DNA of 38,038 nucleotides from Bryobacterales bacterium (GTDB lineage: Bacteria > Acidobacteriota > Terriglobia > Bryobacterales > UBA6623). The translations under genes were made by a program, and so were the position numbers. The stretch is taken from positions 1 to 38,038 of the forward strand of contig JAPPMB010000160.1 in assembly GCA_028819255.1 (NCBI GenBank), in the 5' to 3' direction. Positions 33,068-38,038 of this stretch are shown in pieces; positions within the stretch are counted from its first letter, which is position 1; each line of letters begins with the position of its first letter. Below the pieces are notes generated by a model, which did not search any database, was not told the DNA's origin, and saw only the letters and a list, made by a program, of their open reading frames with translations.

Positions 33068-34471
33068 ATGCGACTCGTGAAGACCGCCCCCGCCTTGCTA
33101 GCCCTCGGTTTGCTCGCTTGCAGCCAGCACGGCGGAGAGCCGGAATCGCCGGCTGGCCGGAGGCCGAACGTCGTGCTGATCATGGCCGACGACCTCGGCG
33201 CGGAGACGCTCGCCTGCTACCGCAACACCGCCTATTCGACTCCGCGCCTGGACCTTATGGCGAGGGAGGGCGCCCGCTTCGAGAACGCGTTCGCCACCCC
33301 GGTGTGCAGTCCCACACGGGCCATGATCCTGACCGGGCTCCATCCCAGCCGCACCGGCATTCTGGAACGGCTGGACAGCCCCGACGACACTGACAGGACA
33401 AACCGCCTGCCGGTTCATCTGGAGACGTTCGCACACGCCTTCCGGAACCACGGCTACGCAACCGCGATCGCGGGAAAATGGCACCTCGGAGACTTCCAGG
33501 CGCACCCGGACCAGCCGGAGTCCCACGGATTCGACGAGCATTGCCTGTGGGTGCAGTACTGGGACGGCGAGCGTCGGAGCCGCTACTACGCGCCTCACAA
33601 CTGGGAGGACGGCGAGTATCGGATCCACGGTCAGGACACCTACGGGCCTGATTACTACACCGACTTCCTGCTTGGGTTCATGGAGCGCAACCGCGACCGA
33701 CCCTTCCTGGCCTACTACCCGATGAATCTCGTTCACGGCCCGCTGGTCCCGCCCCCAGGGCTGGACGGTCTGGCTGCAAGCAGGTACCCGGACGACCTCG
33801 GAGCCGCGGAGCGCAAGGCAGGTCACATGATCACCTACATGGACGCGATCGTGGGGAGGCTGCTGGATAAGATCGACGGGCTCGGTCTTGCAGAGAACAC
33901 GCTGGTCGTCTTCACCGGAGACAACGGCACTTCGACGAGCCTGGTGAGCCGGCTCGGCGACCTCTCGGTGAGGGGCGGCAAGCGAACAATGAATGAAGCC
34001 GGGACGCGGGTGCCCCTGATTGCGCGCTGGCCCGGCACCGTTCGCCCGGGCGTGCGGGACGCGCTCTTCTCGCTTCTGGACATGAAGCCCACGCTCCTGT
34101 CCGTCGCGGGCATCGAGACGGACCATCCGACGGACGGCATGGATCTCTCCCACAGCCTGAGGGGCGAGCCCGGCGTCGACCGGGAGAACTTCTACATGTC
34201 GTTCGAGGGCGACCTGCACTTCGTGCGAAACAAGTGGTTCCGGCTGCACGAGGACGGCCGGATGTACGACGTTCCCGTCACGAGCGACGAGTCCCGGTAC
34301 GGGATGGAACCGCTGCCGCCCGAGCCCCGGACCAGCGAGGCAAGGGGCCGCCTACAGGAGCTGCTGGATGCCTACATGCGCGTTCGCAAGACCGACGAGT
34401 CGTACAGCATTGTTCCGTTCGGAACCGGAGGGGACGTGTTCAGGAACGCCCAGAATCCAGAGGGCGGATAG
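33068..34471 (+). CDS. Lipoprotein arylsulfatase, Cys-type
   Basis: A 467-residue type I sulfatase hydrolysing sulfate esters outside the cytoplasm. A lipoprotein leader ends at Cys18 (LLALGLLACSQ), so it should be membrane-anchored. The catalytic region begins NVVLIMADDLGAETLACY, with metal-binding Asp41 and Asp42. CSPTR at residues 80-84 is the classic motif whose Cys is converted to formylglycine. Further blocks: IAGKWHLGDF, LVHGPLVPPP, YMDAIVGRLLDKIDGLGL, and VFTGDNGTSTS, the second Asp-Asn metal site. The Cys-type motif needs a maturing enzyme, but the only SUMF1-fold gene here (5481-6287) lacks the catalytic cysteines, so maturation must come from elsewhere. The ATG at 33068 is set by the lipoprotein signal. 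The substrate is unknown; sulfated polysaccharide is plausible beside a fucosidase. Confidence 0.92.
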   Translation: MRLVKTAPALLALGLLACSQHGGEPESPAGRRPNVVLIMADDLGAETLACYRNTAYSTPRLDLMAREGARFENAFATPVCSPTRAMILTGLHPSRTGILERLDSPDDTDRTNRLPVHLETFAHAFRNHGYATAIAGKWHLGDFQAHPDQPESHGFDEHCLWVQYWDGERRSRYYAPHNWEDGEYRIHGQDTYGPDYYTDFLLGFMERNRDRPFLAYYPMNLVHGPLVPPPGLDGLAASRYPDDLGAAERKAGHMITYMDAIVGRLLDKIDGLGLAENTLVVFTGDNGTSTSLVSRLGDLSVRGGKRTMNEAGTRVPLIARWPGTVRPGVRDALFSLLDMKPTLLSVAGIETDHPTDGMDLSHSLRGEPGVDRENFYMSFEGDLHFVRNKWFRLHEDGRMYDVPVTSDESRYGMEPLPPEPRTSEARGRLQELLDAYMRVRKTDESYSIVPFGTGGDVFRNAQNPEGG

Positions 34472-34565
34472 GGCGCTTCCCGTGGGCCGTGGCGGTCCCC
34501 CAGCCCATGAGGCGGGGCGCAACCCGCACCGTCCGCCGGAATCCGGCAGGCCGGAAGCGTCCAAG

Positions 34566-34611
34566 GCTTGGAGGATCCGCAGGGGACGGGTACAGTAAAA
34601 CCCGAGCCATG
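34566..34611 (+). repeat. Conserved leader, copy 1, upstream of DUF1703 gene
   Basis: GCTTGGAGGATC and GGGGACGGGTACAG precede the ATG at 34609 and recur before 36543 with identical 43-base spacing from the first base to the ATG. TACAGT inside the leader may be a -10, and GGAGGATC is purine-rich. The shared leader shows the duplication included the 5' control region and supports the start codon. Confidence 0.7.
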
Positions 34612-36159
34612 TCCAGGCGCCTCCTGCCGATCGGCATCCAGAGCTTCCGCAACCTCCGCGAGCGCGGCTGCTACTACGTGGACAAGACCGGCTACGCGCT
34701 GCGCATGGTCGAGCAGGGCACGCACTACTTCCTGTCGCGGCCGCGGCGCTTCGGCAAGAGCCTGTTCCTCGACACGCTGAAGGAGCTGTTCGAGGGTGGC
34801 CGGGACCTCTTCGAGGGGCTGGAGATCTGCGGGCGATGGGACTGGTCGGTGCGGCACCCGGTGGTGCGGCTGAGCTTCGGCAGCGGCAACTTCAAGGTGC
34901 CGGGCGACCTCAACGCGGATCTGTTGGAACAGCTGGATGCCCTGGAGACCGACGCAGGGGTGGAGCCGCGCCACGCCACGGCGCGCGGGCGATTCCGCCA
35001 CCTCCTGCGCGCCTTGCATCGCCAGACTGGGCAGCAAGTGGCGGTGCTGGTCGACGAGTACGACAAGCCGATCCTGGACGCGCTGGAGGACGAGCCGGCC
35101 GTCGCGCTGGCGAACCGCGACTACTTGCGGGGCCTGTACGCGACGGTCAAGGACAGCGACGCCCACATCCGCTTCTGCTTCCTGACGGGAGTCAGCAAGT
35201 TCTCCAAGGTCAGCCTCTTTTCAGGCCTGAACAACCTCCGCGACATCACGCTGAACCCGGCCTACTCCGCCGTGTGCGGCTACACGGAGGCCGACCTCGA
35301 CGCGGTGTTTGCGCCGGAACTCGAGGGTCTTGATCGGGAGCGCGTCCGCGAATGGTACAACGGCTACAGCTGGGGCGGTGCGGAGAGGGTCTACAATCCC
35401 TTCGACGTGCTGCTGCTGCTGGCCGACCGCGAGTTCGGCCCGTGGTGGTTCGAGACCGGCACGCCGCGGTTCCTGGTGGAGACGCTGGTCGAGCGCGGCA
35501 TCCCGACGCCGAGCCTGGAGGGGATGCTGGCCAGCAACGACCTGCTGTCGACCTTCGACGTCGGCGACATCGCGACCGAGGCGCTGCTGTTCCAGACCGG
35601 CTATCTCACTGTGGAGGGGATCGAGAGGCGCGGCGGGAGGCGCCACTACCGGCTGGGCTATCCCAACCGGGAGGTGCGCCAGAGCCTCAACGAGAGTCTG
35701 CTGAGCCGCCTGGTGCAGGACAGGTCGCGCCAGGAAGCGCACAGCGTGTCCCTGTACGACCGGCTCCACTCGGCCGACATGGCCTGTCTGGAGGAGCTGT
35801 TCCGGGCATTCTTCGCGAGCATCCCGCACCAGTGGCACACGCGGAACGAGATCGCACGCTACGAGGGCTACTACGCGAGCGTGTTCTACTCTTACTTCGC
35901 GGGTGCGGGCATGGACGTGAGGGTGGAGGAGAGCGGCAGCGCGGGGCGGCTGGACATGGCGGTGCGGGCGGGCGGCCGGGTGTATCTGTTCGAGTTCAAG
36001 GTGGCGGAGCGCGCGGGTCCCGGGGCGGCGCTGGCCCAGCTGAAGGAGCGGGGCTACGCGGACAAGTACCGGCACCTAGGGGAGCCGGTGCATCTGGTGG
36101 GAGTGGAGTTCAGCGAGAGGGACCGGAACGTGGCGGGCTTCGAGACGGAGCGGGCCTGA
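34609..36159 (+). CDS. AAA-ATPase-like / PD-(D/E)XK nuclease protein (DUF1703), intact copy
   Basis: A 516-residue cytoplasmic protein. The N-terminal AAA-ATPase-like domain has GIQSFRNLRERGCYYVDKT, then the Walker-A-like RPRRFGKS at residues 44-51, and Walker B VAVLVDEYDKPILDAL at 144-159. The central part holds FCFLTGVSKFSKVSLFSGLNN, VREWYNGYSWGG and VYNPFDVLLLL. The C-terminal PD-(D/E)XK nuclease domain shows GRLDMAV (Asp449) and VYLFEFKV (Glu462, Lys464). Such genes are frequently amplified in bacterial genomes; a role in DNA cleavage, defence or selfish spread has been suggested, but I know of no settled function. The ATG is fixed by the leader shared with the second copy. A degraded paralogue lies 383 bases downstream. 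Confidence 0.9.
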   Translation: MSRRLLPIGIQSFRNLRERGCYYVDKTGYALRMVEQGTHYFLSRPRRFGKSLFLDTLKELFEGGRDLFEGLEICGRWDWSVRHPVVRLSFGSGNFKVPGDLNADLLEQLDALETDAGVEPRHATARGRFRHLLRALHRQTGQQVAVLVDEYDKPILDALEDEPAVALANRDYLRGLYATVKDSDAHIRFCFLTGVSKFSKVSLFSGLNNLRDITLNPAYSAVCGYTEADLDAVFAPELEGLDRERVREWYNGYSWGGAERVYNPFDVLLLLADREFGPWWFETGTPRFLVETLVERGIPTPSLEGMLASNDLLSTFDVGDIATEALLFQTGYLTVEGIERRGGRRHYRLGYPNREVRQSLNESLLSRLVQDRSRQEAHSVSLYDRLHSADMACLEELFRAFFASIPHQWHTRNEIARYEGYYASVFYSYFAGAGMDVRVEESGSAGRLDMAVRAGGRVYLFEFKVAERAGPGAALAQLKERGYADKYRHLGEPVHLVGVEFSERDRNVAGFETERA

Positions 36160-36542
36160 GCGGGGAGGCGGCCCGGCCGACTCCGGGCACACGGGTCGGT
36201 CGGCGGGCCTTGGCCTCGCGCGGGTCCTGCTCGTGCGCAGTTGCTGCGATTCGAGACTCGCGGAGGCCTCTTGCCCCAGCCAGACGCTCGACAGCCCGCA
36301 CAGCGATTGACTGCGGGATCTCGCCTCCCGAAGCGCAAGCGTGCTCGGTCCGGTCCGGTCAGCTCGTGATTTGCATGCGGGGCGACTGTCCGAGCCATTC
36401 GGCCGCCCGTCTCCGAGGCGGCGGCGGCGATCCTCAACGATGTGCACCGTGCATGGTCGATCCAAGCCCCGGGAGGTGCGGACTGCGGGATCGGCAGCTG
36501 CTTGGAGGATCGTCCGGGGACGGGTACAGCAGTAGCTGCGTC
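36160..36542. other. Spacer between the two DUF1703 copies
   Basis: No gene is recognised. The last 43 bases repeat the leader seen before copy 1. The rest is not similar to the region upstream of copy 1 by eye, so the duplication boundary appears to lie close to the leader. Confidence 0.4.
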
Positions 36543-36548
36543 ATGTCC
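36500..36548 (+). repeat. Conserved leader, copy 2, upstream of DUF1703 pseudogene
   Basis: The sequence GCTTGGAGGATC followed by GGGGACGGGTACAG repeats the leader at 34566 with the same distance to the ATG (36543). The bases just after TACAG differ (CAGTAG against TAAAAC). Confidence 0.7.
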
Positions 36549-37375
36549 CGGTCCCCCCCGCCTGCCGACCGGCATCCAGACCTTCCGCGAGCTTCGGGAG
36601 AGCGGCTGCTGCTACGGGGACAAGACCGGCTACGCGCTGCAGATGGCCGAGCAGGGCAAGCATTACTTCCTGTCGCGGCCGCGGCGCTTCGGCAAGAGCC
36701 TGTTCCTTGACACGCTGAAGGAGCTGTTCGAGGGAGTGGATGCCTGCGATCACTGGGAGTGGTCGGTGCGGCTGAGCTTCGGCACCGGCAACTTCAAGGT
36801 GCCGGGCTACGTGGAGGCGAACCTGACGGCCCAGCTCGACGCCATCGAGGATCAAGCCGGGGTCCAAGGTCGCTACTATGCCGGGCCTGAGCGCTTCCGC
36901 CACCTCCTACGCGCAATACATCACCAGACTGGGCAGCAAGTGGCGGTGCTGGTCGACGAGTACGACCTGCCGATCCTGGACGCGCCGAAGGAGCCGGGCG
37001 TCTCGGTGGCCAGTCGCGACGATCTGCGGGACCTGTACGCGACGATCAAGGACATTGGCGCCCACATCCGCTTCTGCTTCCTGACGGGAGTGAGCAGGTC
37101 CCTAAAGGCCAGCCTCTTCTCGGGCCTGAACAATCTGGTCGACGTGACCATGGACCCGCAGTATTCGCCCGTCTGCCGATACACGGAGAACGACCTCGAC
37201 ACGGTGTTCGCCCCGGACGTCGAGGGTCTCGACCGGGAGCGCGTCCGGCAGTGGTACGACGGCTACCGCCGGGGCGGCGAGGAGACGGTCTACAATCCCT
37301 TCGACGCGCTGCTGCTGCTTCGCAACCGCAGGTTCAGGGCGTGGTGGTTCGAGACTGGGACGCCGACATTCCTGG
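36543..37375 (+). pseudogene. DUF1703 AAA-ATPase/nuclease, second copy, 5' part
   Basis: This is a tandem paralogue of the gene at 34609. The ATG at 36543 is followed by a C7 tract (36553-36559) that throws the body out of frame; with six C residues the frame would be open. The body reads GIQTFRELRESGCCYGDKT, LSRPRRFGKSLFLDTL (Walker A), VAVLVDEYDLPILDAP (Walker B) and FCFLTGVSRSLKASLFSG. Two internal deletions remove residues near the first and second ATPase blocks (FEGVDACDHWEW and WSVRLSFGTGNF are shortened). Similarity stops at TFLG near 37375, where about 467 bases of unrelated DNA begin. The nuclease domain is missing. The gene cannot make a full protein. Confidence 0.8.
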
Positions 37376-37458
37376 GAGCGCGTCAGGACGGCTCCCGCCC
37401 GCAGCAGCCCCTCGGGCGTGGTGGTGCGAGTGCTCGCCTGGCCTGCCGCCGCGCTCAC
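37376..37458 (-). pseudogene. 5' fragment of an unidentified gene
   Basis: From GTG at 37458 the minus strand encodes SAAAGQASTRTTTPEGLLRA and then GAVLTRS before running into copy 2 sequence. A perfect TATAAT (37470-37465) lies seven bases before the GTG, which would give a leaderless message. Only about 27 codons remain, too few for identification. Confidence 0.3.
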
Positions 37459-37482
37459 GTCGCGATTATAGCGACCTCGGGG

Positions 37483-37671
37483 CTAGTAAACGGATCCGTC
37501 GCGCATCAGGCGCTCGATGTGATCCTCAAGCGGCTGCTGGCCCTTTTCTCGGATGCAGCGTCGCAGCATCGGAACGTCGTCGATATCGATAAGAAATCCG
37601 ATCTTTAGTTCCTCGCCGAATGTTTTCTCCCACTCGATCGAGACTAGATCCAATTCGTCCCAGCCAGCCAT
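37483..37671 (-). CDS. Small hypothetical protein
   Basis: A 62-residue acidic protein, MAGWDELDLVSIEWEKTFG at the start, then IDIDDVPMLRRCIREKG, ending RLMRDGSVY. The composition is protein-like and AT content is higher than in flanking DNA. The LDLV and EKTFG pattern weakly recalls acyl-carrier-type or DUF1493-type helices, but there is no DSL serine, so I assign no function. It begins 11 bases after the stop of a truncated upstream gene, suggesting it was the second gene of an operon in the donor locus. Confidence 0.55.
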   Translation of the reverse strand: MAGWDELDLVSIEWEKTFGEELKIGFLIDIDDVPMLRRCIREKGQQPLEDHIERLMRDGSVY

Positions 37672-37682
37672 CCACGTTTACC

Positions 37683-37842
37683 TTAGTCCATGCCCTTGAT
37701 GTACTCAATGGCGTTTCGCGCCGCATTCGGCGCAATTTTGAGAATCAGCCGCTCGCCGAACGGTCCGGCGCCGAGCGTGACGACGATGTTCGCGAAGATC
37801 TCCGCATAGCGGAACGTCGGGCGGCGCCTGTAGTACGTATCC
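37683..37842 (-). pseudogene. 3' fragment of an unidentified gene
   Basis: Reading the minus strand from the insert boundary gives TYYRRRPTFRYAEIFANIV, VTLGAGPFGERLILKIAP and NAARNAIEYIKGMD, then TAA at 37683-37685. The frame is clean and protein-like for about 53 codons but has no start within the insert, so it is the C-terminus of a cut-off gene. It is cotranscriptional in orientation with the 62-residue gene. No family is recognised. Confidence 0.5.
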
Positions 37843-37977
37843 GTGGAGACGCTGGTGGAGCGGGGCGTCCATGCCGCGACGCTTGGGGGATGCTGGCCAG
37901 CGACCGGCGGCTGTCGACCTTCGATGTCGGCGACATCGCGACCGGGCGCTGCTGTTCCAGACCGGATGCCTCACCGT
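37843..37977 (+). pseudogene. DUF1703 second copy, displaced 3' remnant
   Basis: GTGGAGACGCTGGTGGAGCG and the following 115 bases align with 35476-35612 of copy 1, covering the VETLVERG to LLFQTG segment. Two single-base deletions (after the GCTTGGGGG stretch and at GACCGGGCGC) break the frame. Similarity ends at about TCACCGT, after which the window continues with unrelated sequence. This is the continuation of the gene interrupted at 37375. Confidence 0.75.
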
Positions 37978-38038
37978 CCTAGGAGCACCGATTTTCACAG
38001 ACATAATTGGCCCTAATCTGGGCATTTGCGGAAGGCTA

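Larger units (their letters stand above)
37376..37842. mobile_element. 467-bp insert splitting the second DUF1703 copy
   Basis: Aligning with copy 1, similarity leaves at TTCCTGG (37375) and resumes at GTGGAGACGCTGG (37843); in copy 1 these are contiguous at 35476. The insert carries minus-strand coding pieces: a C-terminal gene fragment, a complete 62-residue gene, and the 5' end of another gene. No transposase, terminal inverted repeat or target duplication is visible, so it looks like a captured genomic fragment (illegitimate recombination, or an assembly artefact) rather than an insertion sequence. Confidence 0.6.

Noticed and set aside
37376..37842. Insertion sequence in the second DUF1703 copy
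   Set aside because: There is no transposase, inverted terminal repeat or target duplication; the coding pieces look like ordinary operon genes.
1..38038. CRISPR array, tRNA or rRNA gene, prophage
   Set aside because: No regularly spaced direct repeats, no cloverleaf-like or rRNA-like sequence, and no phage structural or integrase genes were seen by eye on either strand.

Overview
The window is GC-rich DNA from a free-living-type, didermic, aerobic heterotroph. Two Oar-like TonB-dependent receptors with N-terminal carboxypeptidase-regulatory domains, two DUF1501 + DUF1549/DUF1553 cytochrome modules, Tat-type leaders, a lipoprotein sulfatase and a GH95 fucosidase together resemble Acidobacteriota (Bryobacterales/Vicinamibacteria-like). 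That assignment is inference from gene content; there is no rRNA or marker gene here.

Region by region. (1) 1-3750 is mostly decayed: remnants of minus-strand genes broken by stops and frame changes (501-2224 and about 3040-3660) surround one intact small membrane protein (2625-2921, +). (2) 3751-13117, minus strand: a TonB-dependent receptor, a DUF1549/DUF1553 c-type cytochrome-like protein, a DUF1501 protein, a SUMF1-fold protein translationally coupled to it, and a secreted TPR protein. A sigma70-like promoter lies ahead of the receptor. (3) 13495-15624, plus strand: an antitoxin/Doc-Fic toxin pair whose toxin motif is altered at the catalytic His and Lys, then a DUF3500 secreted protein. 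(4) 15848-20878, minus strand: a second receptor with a near-consensus promoter, followed by an unusual cytochrome c / PHM-like copper monooxygenase / TPR fusion. (5) 21025-21566, plus: a frameshifted Rpn-family nuclease. (6) 21719-26760, minus: modA, modB and modC for molybdate uptake, directly downstream of a GH95 alpha-L-fucosidase. (7) 26883-28496, plus: a secreted metallo-beta-lactamase-fold hydrolase. (8) 28506-32742, minus: a PSCyt1/DUF1549/DUF1553 protein overlapping a second DUF1501 protein, divergent from a lipoprotein arylsulfatase (33068-34471, plus). (9) 34609 to the end: a tandem duplication of an AAA-ATPase-like/PD-(D/E)XK (DUF1703) gene. The first copy is intact. The second is frameshifted at a C7 tract, then split by about 467 bp of foreign minus-strand coding DNA.

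How it fits together (inference). Regions 2, 4 and 8 look like surface uptake and periplasmic processing units: receptors import a complex ligand, and secreted oxidoreductase-like, sulfatase/phosphatase-fold, fucosidase and TPR proteins act on it, possibly on sulfated or fucosylated polysaccharide. The flanks (regions 1, 5 and 9) carry decayed genes and selfish-nuclease-type families, as expected of a recombination-prone accessory stretch.
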